A DNA stretch of 64,000 nucleotides from Clostridiaceae bacterium (GTDB taxonomy: Bacteria; Bacillota; Clostridia; Lachnospirales; Lachnospiraceae), in contig CAJTGE010000015.1 of assembly GCA_910575795.1 (NCBI GenBank), positions 80,962 through 144,961 of the forward strand, read 5' to 3'. The position numbers and the translations under genes are program-made. Below are positions 34,114 through 43,804 of the stretch, in pieces (positions within the stretch are counted from its first letter, which is position 1; each line of letters begins with the position of its first letter). The notes under the pieces were generated by a model that was not told the DNA's origin, searched no databases, and was given only the letters and a program-made list of their open reading frames with translations.

Positions 34114-36039
34114 ATGACAAACGAATTTTTACCGATTACCAGACAGGACATGCAGTCGCGCGGCTGGGAGTCCTGCGATTTTGTCTATGTGACAGGCGAT
34201 GCCTATGTGGATCACCCGTCCTTTGGACATGCAGTCATAAGCCGCGTCCTGGAATCGCACGGCTACCGGGTGGGGATCATCCCCCAGCCGGACTGGAATG
34301 ACCCGGAGAGCGTGCGTATCCTTGGCGAGCCGAGGCTCGGCTGGCTGGTGACAGCCGGAAATATGGATTCCATGGTGAACCATTATTCCGTGTCCAAAAA
34401 GCGGCGGGAAAAGGATTCCTACACGCCGGGCGGCGTGATGGGAAAGCGCCCGGACTATGCGACGATTGTGTACTGCCGCCTGATCCGCGCTGTTTCCGAA
34501 AAGCCTGTGATCATCGGGGGGATCGAGGCCAGCCTGCGCCGCCTTGCGCATTACGATTACTGGTCCGGGAAGATGAAGCGGTCCATTCTTCTGGAGAGCG
34601 GGGCGGATCTCATTTCCTACGGCATGGGGGAGCGGTCGGTTGTGGAGATCGCGGACGCCTTAAACAGCGGGATTGACGTAAAGGACATCACCTTTGTGGA
34701 CGGTACGGTATACCGGGCGGCGGATCTGTCGTCAGTCTATGATGAGATCCGGCTCCCGTCGTATGAGGAGCTCAAAAAGGATAAGGAAAGCTATGCAAAA
34801 AGCTTCATGATCCAGTACCGGAATACGGATCCGTTTTCGGGAAAACGCCTCGCGGAGCCGTACGGGGCGTCGCTTTACGTGGTGCAGAATCCGGCCGCGG
34901 CCCCTCTTTCCCAGACGGAAATGGATGACGTGTATGCCCTGCCGTATATGCGGCGCTGCCATCCGTCGTATGAGGCGGCGGGCGGCGTTCCGGCGCTTTC
35001 CGAAGTGAAATTCAGCATTATCAGCAACCGCGGCTGCTTTGGCGGGTGCAGCTTCTGCGCCCTTACGTTCCATCAGGGGCGGATCGTGCAGACCAGGAGC
35101 CATGAATCCATTCTGGCAGAGGCCAGGCTTCTCACGCAGGATCCGGATTTTAAGGGGTATATCCACGATGTGGGGGGCCCGACGGCGAATTTTTACCACC
35201 CTGCGTGTGAAAAGCAGACGCGCTTCGGGGCCTGCCCGGACAGACAGTGCCTGTTTCCAGAGCCCTGCAAAAATTTAAATACGGATCACAGCGGCTATAT
35301 TTCCCTGCTGAAAAAACTGCGCGCGCTCCCGGGGGTGAAAAAAGTCTTTATCCGTTCCGGGATCCGTTTTGATTACCTTCTGGCAGAGGAGAGCCGGGCG
35401 TTTCTTAAGGAGCTGTGCCAGTACCATGTGAGCGGCCAGCTTAAAGTGGCCCCGGAGCACATCGCGGATCCGGTGCTGAAACGCATGGGAAAGCCGGAAA
35501 ATGCGGTTTACCGCCGCTTTATGAAGGAATACTATGATATGAACAGGCGTCTGGGCATGAAGCAGTACCTGGTTCCGTACCTGATGTCGTCGCACCCGGG
35601 CTCGGGCCTTAAGGAGGCGATCGCGCTGGCTGAGTATCTCCGCGATCTGGGCTACATGCCGGAGCAGGTGCAGGATTTCTACCCGACCCCGTCCACGCTG
35701 TCCACCTGCATGTATTACACAGGCTATGATCCCAGGACCATGGAGAAGGTCTATGTGCCGGTAAATCCCCATGAAAAGGCCATGCAGAGGGCGCTGATCC
35801 AGTACCGGAATCCAAAGAATTACCGGCTGGTGCTGGAGGCGTTGAAGGCCGCGGGGCGGACGGATCTGATCGGATTCGGGAAAACATGCCTGATCCGGCC
35901 GGAACGCGGCGCGGCGGGCCGTAAAGAGGCGCAGGGAAAGGGCGGCGCATCTGGAAAAGCGTGTCTGGAAAAGCCCAAAAAGAAGAAAACGATACGCAAT
36001 ATACACAAAAAGCAGGACAAAGGAGGGAATCGGATTTGA
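34114..36039 (+). CDS. YgiQ family radical SAM protein
   Basis: 641 residues. Radical SAM cluster C308-x3-C312-x2-C315 (CFGGCSFC), N-terminal YgiQ domain (FVYVTGDAYVDHPSFG) and second cysteine-rich site CPDRQCLFPEPC. The C-terminal tail (about 590-641) is a lysine-rich low-complexity region. The reaction is not known to me. Its stop overlaps the TTG start of the following SDR gene. Confidence 0.92.
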   Translation: MTNEFLPITRQDMQSRGWESCDFVYVTGDAYVDHPSFGHAVISRVLESHGYRVGIIPQPDWNDPESVRILGEPRLGWLVTAGNMDSMVNHYSVSKKRREKDSYTPGGVMGKRPDYATIVYCRLIRAVSEKPVIIGGIEASLRRLAHYDYWSGKMKRSILLESGADLISYGMGERSVVEIADALNSGIDVKDITFVDGTVYRAADLSSVYDEIRLPSYEELKKDKESYAKSFMIQYRNTDPFSGKRLAEPYGASLYVVQNPAAAPLSQTEMDDVYALPYMRRCHPSYEAAGGVPALSEVKFSIISNRGCFGGCSFCALTFHQGRIVQTRSHESILAEARLLTQDPDFKGYIHDVGGPTANFYHPACEKQTRFGACPDRQCLFPEPCKNLNTDHSGYISLLKKLRALPGVKKVFIRSGIRFDYLLAEESRAFLKELCQYHVSGQLKVAPEHIADPVLKRMGKPENAVYRRFMKEYYDMNRRLGMKQYLVPYLMSSHPGSGLKEAIALAEYLRDLGYMPEQVQDFYPTPSTLSTCMYYTGYDPRTMEKVYVPVNPHEKAMQRALIQYRNPKNYRLVLEALKAAGRTDLIGFGKTCLIRPERGAAGRKEAQGKGGASGKACLEKPKKKKTIRNIHKKQDKGGNRI

Positions 36040-36827
36040 AAATCGCAATCATTACAGGCGCTTCTTCCGGCATGGGACGGGAGACAGCCGTGCAGCTTTC
36101 GGATCGCTTTGGCGGTCTGTCGGAGATCTGGATCGCGGCCCGCAGGGGCGATCGCTTAGACGCGCTGGAGGACGTGCTTCCTGTACCGGTGAGAAAATTT
36201 GCCATTGATCTGACAAAGCCGGATGAGCTTAACGTGCTTTCCGAAGCGCTCCGCGCGGCAAAACCGGATGTAAGAATCCTGGTCAACGCATCGGGATACG
36301 GGAAGATCGGGCCGGCGGGCGGCGTGCCCTTAGAGGAGGAAACGGGAATGGTGCGCTTAAACTGCGAGGCGCTGCTGGCAGTTACCCACATCGCGCTCCC
36401 CTATATGGGCCGCGGCGGGCGGATCCTCCAGTACGCTTCCTCCGCCGCCTTTCTGCCGCAGCCCGGATTTGCGGTGTACGCGGCCACCAAGGCATTTGTC
36501 TTAAGCTACAGCCGCGCGTTAAACGAAGAGCTCAAATCCCGGGGGATCCGGGTGACGGCCGTATGCCCCGGCCCGGTGAAGACGGAATTTTTCTCGATCG
36601 CCGAGACGACAGGAAAGATGCCTCTGTATAAGCGCCTGACCATGGCGAACGCATCGCGCGTGGTGAAGCTCGCCGTCCGGGACAGCGCGATGGGAAAAAC
36701 GGTTTCGGTCTACGGGCCGGTGATGAAGGCGTTCCGGCTGCTCTGCAAAATCGCGCCCCACGGGCTTTTGCTGAACGCCATGACAGCGCTTGCGCCCGCC
36801 TGCGCCGCCGGACAAAAGAAAGGATGA
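36036..36827 (+). CDS. Short-chain dehydrogenase/reductase
   Basis: 263 residues from TTG 36036, chosen because AGGAGGGA is 7 bases upstream and the protein then starts right at the Rossmann strand (KIAIITGASSGMG). NAD(P) motif TGASSGMG, NASGYG in place of NNAG, and catalytic S plus YAATK. The sequence is like YqjQ/DltE-type SDRs. Substrate unknown. Overlaps YgiQ and the next gene by four bases each, so translation is likely coupled. Confidence 0.9.
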   Translation: MKIAIITGASSGMGRETAVQLSDRFGGLSEIWIAARRGDRLDALEDVLPVPVRKFAIDLTKPDELNVLSEALRAAKPDVRILVNASGYGKIGPAGGVPLEEETGMVRLNCEALLAVTHIALPYMGRGGRILQYASSAAFLPQPGFAVYAATKAFVLSYSRALNEELKSRGIRVTAVCPGPVKTEFFSIAETTGKMPLYKRLTMANASRVVKLAVRDSAMGKTVSVYGPVMKAFRLLCKIAPHGLLLNAMTALAPACAAGQKKG

Positions 36828-37402
36828 GACGATTGAAGAGAGTAAAAAAAGGAGAGTACGGCTACCGCAATGCATTTAAAAAGCGCCAGTGCCTGATCGT
36901 CTTTGTACTGATCCTGTTTATCCTGGGCCAGCTCGGGGCGCGCTATATGGCGCAGGCGCAGGCGGTCAGAAACATCCTCACCGTGATGGCGATCCTGACG
37001 GTCCTGCCCGCCGCCAACGCAGCCTCCCCGCTTGTGGCCTGCTTAAAATACAAGACGCCTCCCCGCGGCTTTTATGACACGTATTCCGCATATGAAGAGA
37101 AATTCATCATGCTCTACGATCTGGTGCTGACCACGAAGGACGATGTGCTGCCCATGGACGCCATCGCCGTACACCCCACAGGCATATACGCCTACTGTGT
37201 CAACAAAAGAGCGGATGCAAAGCGGGCGGAAAAGGCGCTCAACGAGATTTTGACGGCCCAGAAGCTCGATCCCAATATGCGGGTGACAAACGAATTAAAA
37301 ACCTTTGACAAGCGCATAAAAAGCTTAAAGCCAGCCTCCGAATATGAGGATGACGGGACCGTGGAATATGCGGTCCGGGTGCTTAAAAGCCTTTCGATGT
37401 GA
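36824..37402 (+). CDS. Conserved membrane protein of unknown role
   Basis: 192 residues. Basic N-terminus, two hydrophobic helices (about 23-42 and 50-70), then a soluble domain of about 120 residues with no motif I know (LPMDAIAVHPTGIYAYC in pieces, VNKRADAKRAEKALNEIL). I recall similar Lachnospiraceae proteins carrying misleading glycosyltransferase names; no such motif is visible. It follows the SDR with a four-base overlap. Confidence 0.75.
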   Translation: MRRLKRVKKGEYGYRNAFKKRQCLIVFVLILFILGQLGARYMAQAQAVRNILTVMAILTVLPAANAASPLVACLKYKTPPRGFYDTYSAYEEKFIMLYDLVLTTKDDVLPMDAIAVHPTGIYAYCVNKRADAKRAEKALNEILTAQKLDPNMRVTNELKTFDKRIKSLKPASEYEDDGTVEYAVRVLKSLSM

Positions 37403-37486
37403 CATTTGGGCGTGTGAACAGCAGCCTACAGGGCGCTTCCATGCAGCAGAGCATGTTTGAACGATCATAAGACTGGAGAGGAATCG

Positions 37487-38659
37487 ATGCAGACCGTAAC
37501 CATCACCGAACAGGAGGCCGGACAGCGCCTCGATCATTTTCTGGGAAAATATTTAAGCCGGGCCGGCAAGGGCTTTGTCTATAAAATGATGCGCAAAAAG
37601 AACATCACCCTCAACGGGAAAAAATGCGGCGGGGATGAGCGCCTTAAGCCGGGCGACGAGATCCGTCTCTTCCTGTCTGACGAGACGATCCGCGCCTTTT
37701 CTGAGATAACGGTGCAGGAGGTGAAAAAGACGCCTCTTGCGATCGTCTACGAGGATGCGCACATCCTTCTGATTAATAAGCCGGCCGGGATGCTGTCCCA
37801 GAAAGCGCGCCCCGAAGACGAATCGCTGGTGGAATATATCATCCGCTACCTGCTGGACTCCGGAAATCTTACAGAGGAGTCCTTAAAGCGCGTAAAGCCC
37901 TCTGTCTGCAACCGTTTAGACCGCAATACGAGCGGCCTTGTGATTGCCGGGAAATCCCTGCAGGGGCTTCAGATCATGTCAGACCTGATCAAAAGCCGCG
38001 CGATTGGGAAATTTTATCTGTGTATTGTAAAAGGCGCGCTTAAGCAGCCCGTCCGGCTGTGCGGATGGCTTTTAAAGGATGAGAGGAACAATCAGGTCAG
38101 GGTGTTTGCAGAAGGGGCGCCCCGCCCGCAGGAGGCTGTGCCTATCCGCACCGCGTACCGGCCGCTTAAAAGCGACGGGCGCTATACGCTTCTGGAGGTG
38201 GAGCTTGTCACCGGCCGCCCGCACCAGATCCGGGCGCATCTGGCTTCCATCGGCCATCCGATCGCCGGCGATCCCAAATACGGCGATTCTGCGGTCAACC
38301 GCGAGGTGAAGAAAAAATACCGCACAGACTCCCAGCTTCTCCACGCCTGGCGTCTCGTGATGCCGGACGGGCTTGCCGCGCCGCTTTCGCATCTTTCCGG
38401 CAGGGAATTTACGGCGGATATGCCGGAGAGTATGCGGCGCATGGCGGCGGGGATGCATTGTGATAAAGGCGGGCGGTTTCATATGGCAAGAAAGACAGGC
38501 GTCGAAATTCAGGATTTTGAAAAGCTGTCATGCTCTGGAACATGCTCCGCAAATGGTTCTCACGCCGGCCCTGGAGGCAGAGGGAATAGCGCCGGATCAG
38601 GGAGTGAAAGTAACGGTTCAAGGCCATCTGAACGGTTACGGATGAAAACAGAAAAATGA
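37487..38659 (+). CDS. RluA-family pseudouridine synthase
   Basis: 390 residues. N-terminal S4 domain (about 10-75; [12 protein letters not shown]), then the RluA domain with [19 protein letters not shown], whose Asp is the nucleophile, and [26 protein letters not shown] in pieces. Target is 23S rRNA by family. AGAGGA precedes ATG 37487. The last 60 or so residues (from [10 protein letters not shown]) are Ser/Gly-rich, not family sequence, and run through a palindromic repeat at 38610, so the tail looks added. Confidence 0.9.
   Translation: MQTVTITEQEAGQRLDHFLGKYLSRAGKGFVYKMMRKKNITLNGKKCGGDERLKPGDEIRLFLSDETIRAFSEITVQEVKKTPLAIVYEDAHILLINKPAGMLSQKARPEDESLVEYIIRYLLDSGNLTEESLKRVKPSVCNRLDRNTSGLVIAGKSLQGLQIMSDLIKSRAIGKFYLCIVKGALKQPVRLCGWLLKDERNNQVRVFAEGAPRPQEAVPIRTAYRPLKSDGRYTLLEVELVTGRPHQIRAHLASIGHPIAGDPKYGDSAVNREVKKKYRTDSQLLHAWRLVMPDGLAAPLSHLSGREFTADMPESMRRMAAGMHCDKGGRFHMARKTGVEIQDFEKLSCSGTCSANGSHAGPGGRGNSAGSGSESNGSRPSERLRMKTEK
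38610..38639. repeat. Palindrome GTAACGGTTCA/TGAACGGTTAC in the rluA 3' end
   Basis: Arms of 11 bases (38610-38620 and 38629-38639), one mismatch, 8-base loop. Translated as part of the RluA tail. Related by its GGTTCA core to 28911 and 47527. Confidence 0.5.
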
Positions 38660-38670
38660 GGTATAGTGAA

Positions 38671-39912
38671 ATGAGCGATGTAACAGAACGTTTTTTGCGC
38701 TATGTATCCTTTGACACACAGTCAGAGGAAAGCAGTATGAGTACGCCGAGCACGGACAGGCAGCTCGATCTGGCAAGGGCGCTTTTGCGGGAGCTGCGGG
38801 ATATGGGGGCGTCAAATGCCCGCATGGATGAATACGGCTATGTCTACGCCGCGATCCCCGCGAACCGCCCTGAGCTTGAAAAAGCGCCGGCCCTGGGCTT
38901 TATAGCCCACATGGACACAGCGCCCGCCATGTCGGGCAGGCATGTGAAGCCGCGCATCGTAGAAGCGTATGACGGCGGGGACATTGTCCTCAACAGGGAG
39001 CTGGGCATCACGATGCGGCGGGCTGATTTCCCCTGTCTCGGGGAATGCGTGGGCCAGGATCTGATCGTGACAGACGGAACCACCCTTTTGGGGGCGGACG
39101 ACAAGGCGGGGATTGCGGAGATCATGGCCATGGCGGCCCGTCTGCTCTCGAATCCCGGGATCCCGCGCGGGCCGGTCTGCATCGCCTTCACCCCGGATGA
39201 GGAGATCGGAAGGGGCGCGGATCACTTTGACGTCACGGGCTTTGGCGCGGCGGCGGCCTATACGGTGGACGGCGGCCCGATTGGCGAACTGGAATATGAA
39301 AATTTCAACGCCGCTTCAGGCGCCGTGTCCATAAAAGGCGTCTCTATCCACCCGGGAGATGCAAAAGGGCGGATGAGAAACGCCATTTTGCTGGGAATGG
39401 AATTCCAGAGCCTGCTCCCGGCCGCGGAAGCGCCCATGTATACAGAAGGATATGAGGGTTTCTTTCACCTTGATCATTTCACAGGGGACGTGGAAAACGC
39501 CAGGATGGAGTATATCATCCGGGATCATGACCGGGAGCGGTTCGAGGGCCGCAAGCGCCTCTTTCAGGCCGCCGCATCGTATCTGAACACGAAATACGGC
39601 GGGGGGACGTTAGAGGCGTCGGTAAAGGATTCCTATTATAATATGAAGGAACAGATAAAGCCCCACATGTATCTGATTGAGATGGCCAGCGAGGCCATGA
39701 AAGATGCGGGGATCGAGCCGCGGGTCGTGCCGATCCGTGGCGGCACTGACGGGGCCAGGCTTTCTTATATGGGCCTCCCATGCCCCAATCTCTCCACCGG
39801 AGGCTATCATTACCACGGGAAATTTGAATACATCCCGGCGCAGTCCATGGAGAAGATGACCGATGTGCTTGTGGGGATTGTAAAACGGGCGGCGGCCGTT
39901 CAGGCTGTCTGA
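38671..39912 (+). CDS. pepT: Peptidase T (second copy)
   Basis: 413-residue M20B tripeptide aminopeptidase. [43 protein letters not shown] and [15 protein letters not shown] hold the zinc ligands and catalytic acid. ATG 38671 has GAGGT upstream; ATG 38656 overlaps the rluA stop and is an alternative. It diverges clearly from the copy at 5899, so it is not a recent duplication. Confidence 0.93.
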   Translation: MSDVTERFLRYVSFDTQSEESSMSTPSTDRQLDLARALLRELRDMGASNARMDEYGYVYAAIPANRPELEKAPALGFIAHMDTAPAMSGRHVKPRIVEAYDGGDIVLNRELGITMRRADFPCLGECVGQDLIVTDGTTLLGADDKAGIAEIMAMAARLLSNPGIPRGPVCIAFTPDEEIGRGADHFDVTGFGAAAAYTVDGGPIGELEYENFNAASGAVSIKGVSIHPGDAKGRMRNAILLGMEFQSLLPAAEAPMYTEGYEGFFHLDHFTGDVENARMEYIIRDHDRERFEGRKRLFQAAASYLNTKYGGGTLEASVKDSYYNMKEQIKPHMYLIEMASEAMKDAGIEPRVVPIRGGTDGARLSYMGLPCPNLSTGGYHYHGKFEYIPAQSMEKMTDVLVGIVKRAAAVQAV

Positions 39913-39914
39913 CC

Positions 39915-39969
39915 TATGTACTCCCGGAATCTCAAAAGATCAGGTATGGCGGGGCTTCGGGAGTACATA
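39915..39969 (+). terminator. Hairpin between pepT and capA
   Basis: TATGTACTCCCG (39915-39926) pairs with CGGGAGTACATA (39958-39969), 31-base loop. Starts two bases after pepT; no strong T tract. Confidence 0.5.
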
Positions 39970-39991
39970 CATAAATTTGGAGGTAAAAAGT

Positions 39992-41152
39992 ATGAAAAAA
40001 GGCATCGCGATCGTGACATGCGCTGTGAGTATGTCTCTTTACTGCGGCGGGATCGCCTCTGCCGGACCGGCGGCAGAGATAGAAAGCAGGGAAGAGGAAG
40101 GCGGGGAGATGTCCGACGGGGCGCAGACAGGGGAAGCGGTTCCGGCAGAGGACGAGATCCTCATCCGCATGGTGGGGGATGATCTTATCCATCAGCCGAT
40201 CTTCAGCCAGAGCCTCCTTGGAGACGGCGGCTACGATTTTGATCGGATTTTCGAGCCGATGAAGGAGGACTTTGCGTCAGCGGATGTGGCCATCCTCAAT
40301 CAGGAGACGATTCTCATAAAGGATTACAGCCAAGTGAGCTCCTATCCCATGTTCGGGAGCCCCGACGCGCTGGGGCATGCCATCGCAAAGGCCGGCTTTG
40401 ACGTGGTGGCCCATGCGACGAACCACACCATGGATAAAGGCGTGACAGGCATTCTCGATACCATCGGCTTCTGGGAGACGAATTATCCGGAGATGGTGTA
40501 TCTCGGGATCCACAAGGACGCCGCTGATTCCGATATCCGCTATATGGACGTAAAGGGCGTCCGGCTTGGCTTTGTCAATTATACCTACGGCCTAAACGGC
40601 CTGGAGGGCCGCCGCCGCGGCAGGGAGTACCTGGTGGATCTGCTGGGCGACGGCGGGATCGAGGGAACGCTTCATGAGGCGAAGGACAACAGTGATTTCC
40701 TGATTGCCATCCTGCACGCGGGAAATGAGTACGTCCACACGCCCACCGCGTACCAGAGAAAGCAGATCCAGCGCTTCATCGACAACGGGGCGGACATTGT
40801 ATTCTGCGCCCACCCGCATGTGCTGGAGCCGTACCAGATGCTGACCACCCCTTCCGGACATACGGGGCTGGTGTATTACAGCCTGGGAAATTATGTGTCT
40901 GCGCAGAACGAGTTGGCCTGCGTCCTGGGCGGGATGGCCGAGGTGCGGCTGAAACGCGGAGAGGACGGGACTGTGGCTGTCTCGGATTACGACTTAATTC
41001 CACTGGTGACCCATCAGGAATTTAGAAATTTTACGACCTATAAGCTGGCTGATTACCCGGCTGAGCTGGAGGCGCGCCATGAGCTGCGCGGCAAGGGCTT
41101 CAGCGCCGGGGCGATGTGGGAGCTGTTCGGGAGGGCGGCGCCGCGGTGGTAA
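39992..41152 (+). CDS. CapA family exported metallophosphatase-like protein
   Basis: 386 residues. Signal peptide (MKKGIAIVTCAVSMSLYCGG), acidic linker, then the PGA_cap domain: RMVGDDLIHQPIF, AILNQETI, HATNHTMDKG and CAHPHVLEP supply the metal ligands. CapA-like proteins work in poly-gamma-glutamate or other surface polymer making; stand-alone copies like this have no assigned substrate. GGAGG precedes ATG 39992. Confidence 0.88.
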   Translation: MKKGIAIVTCAVSMSLYCGGIASAGPAAEIESREEEGGEMSDGAQTGEAVPAEDEILIRMVGDDLIHQPIFSQSLLGDGGYDFDRIFEPMKEDFASADVAILNQETILIKDYSQVSSYPMFGSPDALGHAIAKAGFDVVAHATNHTMDKGVTGILDTIGFWETNYPEMVYLGIHKDAADSDIRYMDVKGVRLGFVNYTYGLNGLEGRRRGREYLVDLLGDGGIEGTLHEAKDNSDFLIAILHAGNEYVHTPTAYQRKQIQRFIDNGADIVFCAHPHVLEPYQMLTTPSGHTGLVYYSLGNYVSAQNELACVLGGMAEVRLKRGEDGTVAVSDYDLIPLVTHQEFRNFTTYKLADYPAELEARHELRGKGFSAGAMWELFGRAAPRW

Positions 41153-41186
41153 GATCGGAATGCATAGTGAGTCATCTCATGACGTC

Positions 41187-41210
41187 GGGGTCAAAAGGTC
41201 TTTTGACCCC
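41187..41210. terminator. Palindrome GGGGTCAAAAG/CTTTTGACCCC
   Basis: Perfect 11-bp arms around GT, 34 bases after capA. Works as a terminator stem for capA and possibly for the convergent diguanylate cyclase; it also looks like a dispersed clostridial palindrome. Confidence 0.6.
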
Positions 41211-41224
41211 TGATGCCTTCTGTG

Positions 41225-41390
41225 CTAGAGCGTGTTTGAAAAATCATTCCCGCCATCTGCACGCCCCACTTTGCGGCATATTTGTGCCAAATTCACTTAA
41301 CGCAGCCCGCTGCGCCGCGTTCATTTGGCACAAATCTCCCACAAAGCGGAACGCACATCTGGCAGAAAGCAATTTTCAAACACGCTCTAG
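41225..41390. mobile_element. 166-bp palindromic MITE-like element, copy 2
   Basis: Same ends, length and orientation as 3806-3971, 13 differences. Two of the pairs change on both sides (G29-C138 to C29-G138, T79-A88 to C79-G88), keeping the stem. Its right end supplies the TAG stop codon of the diguanylate cyclase gene, and the strand on which the mismatches become G-U pairs is the same strand as that gene's mRNA. Confidence 0.85.
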
Positions 41391-42829
41391 CGCACGCTGC
41401 GCCGATCCCCCTGATTCATGTAATACTGCCTCTTATCCTCATACATCCGTTTTTCCGCTGCTTTTACGATATCCGTAACCAGGGCCTTTTTTCCGCCGGA
41501 CGCCGTTCCCACTGAGACATGGTATCCGGCTGTGGCCGCCTTCTCCTTTGCCTGGCTGGCTTTTTCTCCTGCCGTGCGTTCATCTGCTTCGGAAAAGGCC
41601 AGAAATTCATCGCCGCCGATACGGTAGACCGACCCGTCGCCAAAGGCTTCGACCATGGCGTCTGCCACGAACTGCAGCATTTTGTCCCCGGCATGATGGC
41701 CCTGGCTGTTGTTCAGCTCGTGAAGGCCGTTCGCATCGGCGTAAACACAGGAGAGGCATTCCGGCCGGTTGCCTGAATACAATTCCAGGGCCTGCTCATA
41801 GGCGTTCCTGTTTTTCAGATTCGTAAGCATATCCGTGCTCGCTATATTTTTGATGGCCCGCAGCTCCTTCTGCGTGCGGATGACATCCCACCAGGCGTGT
41901 ATAAACAGCAAGGCAGCCTCATAAATCCCCAGGCACAGCAATATTTTCCTTATGTAGATCGCCTCGCTGAGGACAATGCGCTCCGGAACCGTCAGCATAA
42001 CAAACCACTTGTTAATGCCAACGGGTTCATAGGCCGCATACAGGTACTCGCCGGTGCTTTCAGATAAGTAGGCGGATACCCCGCCGCTGCCTTCCGCAAA
42101 ATCTTTGATGATCTGGTCTCTTTGAAAGCCTTTTTTGATCTCGCGGCCATGGAACGACTCGGAAGTTCCCCGCGTGCTGTGCAGTGTATCCATGATAAAC
42201 TGTTTATTTTTTATATCGATAATAAAAAGAGAGGCATTGCTATCCAGAGCATTTACTTCAATATAATTGGGTATGTCGTTAAGCTCTGTCACCCCAAACA
42301 GGATCCCCTGAGTTTCGCCGTCGATGACAATGGGGACATTGGAAAATAAAACCGGATGCTCCGGATCCAGGTTATCCGGTTCGATATCTGTAATAAAGGC
42401 GCCTTTTTCAGCCAGCGCGTCAAAGGTAATCCCATTTACGGGATCGGCCAGGGTTCCGTCCTGCTGGATAATCTGGTTGTCTGGCAAAATGATGCCCAGC
42501 CTGGAAATCATATCAATGTTTTCATGGGGCGCCAGGATATTCATCAGATGCGCCGAATCCTCCAGGCCCTCCTGTGCAATGATATCCGCCAGTATCTCCA
42601 GATGATCCCGGAGGGAAGAAAACTGCCGGTACACGTTTTTGCCTGACTCCTCGGCTTCCTGCCTCAGTGTCCTCAGACAGCTCTCCACAGAGTGGGAGCG
42701 CAGTAATCCGAAGACGACAAAAAAGCCGATTGCGACAAGCAGCTTAAGGGCGGCGGATGCCAGGAGATTTTTTGTGCCCTGACGGGTAAGTTTTTCCATT
42801 ATATTTTGTGATCTCATCTTAAAGCTCAT
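41387..42829 (-). CDS. Membrane-bound diguanylate cyclase with Cache-like sensor
   Basis: 480 residues. TM1 about 25-45, extracellular sensor (about 50-300; double Cache-like, SNVPIVIDGETQGILFG in pieces), TM2 about 305-325, GGDEF domain from about 340 with YRIGGDEFLAF intact and no RxxD inhibition site at the usual place. Makes c-di-GMP from two GTP in response to an outside signal. ATG 42829 has AGGAAG upstream; GTG 42844 is the alternative. The stop codon lies in the palindromic element, so the last residues (GDRRSVR) may be altered. Confidence 0.9.
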   Translation of the reverse strand: MSFKMRSQNIMEKLTRQGTKNLLASAALKLLVAIGFFVVFGLLRSHSVESCLRTLRQEAEESGKNVYRQFSSLRDHLEILADIIAQEGLEDSAHLMNILAPHENIDMISRLGIILPDNQIIQQDGTLADPVNGITFDALAEKGAFITDIEPDNLDPEHPVLFSNVPIVIDGETQGILFGVTELNDIPNYIEVNALDSNASLFIIDIKNKQFIMDTLHSTRGTSESFHGREIKKGFQRDQIIKDFAEGSGGVSAYLSESTGEYLYAAYEPVGINKWFVMLTVPERIVLSEAIYIRKILLCLGIYEAALLFIHAWWDVIRTQKELRAIKNIASTDMLTNLKNRNAYEQALELYSGNRPECLSCVYADANGLHELNNSQGHHAGDKMLQFVADAMVEAFGDGSVYRIGGDEFLAFSEADERTAGEKASQAKEKAATAGYHVSVGTASGGKKALVTDIVKAAEKRMYEDKRQYYMNQGDRRSVR

Positions 42830-42907
42830 CTTTTGCTTCCTCACTTTATAAATCCCCGCGCGGGGAAGAATTCCAATATGCTACTCTTAACAATAATCTC
42901 CAATCCT

Positions 42908-42936
42908 ATCGTACCATATATTTTAAAGGCTTTCAA
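42908..42936 (-). promoter_or_regulatory. Candidate promoter for the diguanylate cyclase
   Basis: On the minus strand: TTGAAA (42936-42931), 17 bases, TACGAT (42913-42908), back to back with the GNAT promoter. Confidence 0.35.
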
Positions 42937-42937
42937 G

Positions 42938-42966
42938 TTGCAGCGGCAATTTGCATGTGTTATAAT
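42938..42966 (+). promoter_or_regulatory. Promoter for the GNAT gene
   Basis: TTGCAG (42938-42943), 17 bases, TATAAT (42961-42966), 46 bases before the ATG. Confidence 0.6.
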
Positions 42967-43011
42967 GCCAAAAGGTTATAACAGATCAGACCGTTATGAG
43001 AGGAGGCTGAA

Positions 43012-43785
43012 ATGACAGGGAGGATGAACCAGCCGGAAAAGGCGGCCCGGTTATTTGGCGGATGGCAGGAAACCATGATATGGTCCTGCCTCCAGGGCGT
43101 GATGGGGGCGATCTTTGCAAATTCTGAAAAAGAGCCGGATTCCGCTATGGCGCTGTTGGGCGATTTTTGTTTTTTGGCGGGCCGGCCGGATAAATCATTG
43201 GCTTCACAGGCGCTTGAGCTGGCGGGGCGGAATTTTATGATCGCAGTTCCCCAAAACAGGGGCTGGTCGGATGTGATTGAAGCGTGTTACGGGAAACGGG
43301 CCGTAAAAACGGTCCGGTACGCGGTAAAGAAAGAGCCGCAGGTATTTGACAGGAAGAGGCTGCAGGCAGCCGTGGACGGGCTGCCGGACGGATACAGCCT
43401 TAAAATGATGGATGAAGCGCTGTTTTGGCGCTGCCGGGAGATCAGATGGTGCAGGGACTGGGCCGCGCAGTATGAAGATTTTGCCGCATATCAGAAATAC
43501 GGTCTGGGGGCGGTTATCTTAAAAGACGGGGAGCCTGTTTCCGGGGCGTCGTCATATTCTGGTTATATCAGGGGCATAGAGGTAGAGATTGACACAAGAG
43601 AGGATTACCGGAGACAGGGCCTGGCCCTCGTGTGCGGGGCAAAGCTGATTCTGGAATGCATAAAGCGGGGCTGGTATCCGAGCTGGGACGCGCAGAACCC
43701 GTGGTCGGCGGCCCTGGCGGAAAAGCTGGGCTACCATCTGGATCATGCGTATGAGGCATATGAGATCACAAAAGGCGCTGTCTGA
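43012..43785 (+). CDS. GNAT family N-acetyltransferase (ZmaR-like)
   Basis: 257 residues. The N-terminal half resembles the GNAT_acetyltran family that includes zwittermicin resistance ZmaR; the C-terminal half has the acetyl-CoA loop in EIDTREDYRRQGLALVCGAK (R-R-Q-G-L-A) and ending YPSWDAQNPWSAALAEKLGY. Acceptor unknown. GAGAGGAGG precedes the ATG. Followed 20 bases later by a lipoprotein gene. Confidence 0.85.
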   Translation: MTGRMNQPEKAARLFGGWQETMIWSCLQGVMGAIFANSEKEPDSAMALLGDFCFLAGRPDKSLASQALELAGRNFMIAVPQNRGWSDVIEACYGKRAVKTVRYAVKKEPQVFDRKRLQAAVDGLPDGYSLKMMDEALFWRCREIRWCRDWAAQYEDFAAYQKYGLGAVILKDGEPVSGASSYSGYIRGIEVEIDTREDYRRQGLALVCGAKLILECIKRGWYPSWDAQNPWSAALAEKLGYHLDHAYEAYEITKGAV

Positions 43786-43804
43786 AGCACTATAAGGAGG
43801 AATA

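Noticed and set aside
38373..38645. Alternative frame at the rluA end giving [21 protein letters not shown], somewhat like an AbrB/MazE strand
   Set aside because: Short, overlaps the conserved RluA frame, no start site; probably chance.
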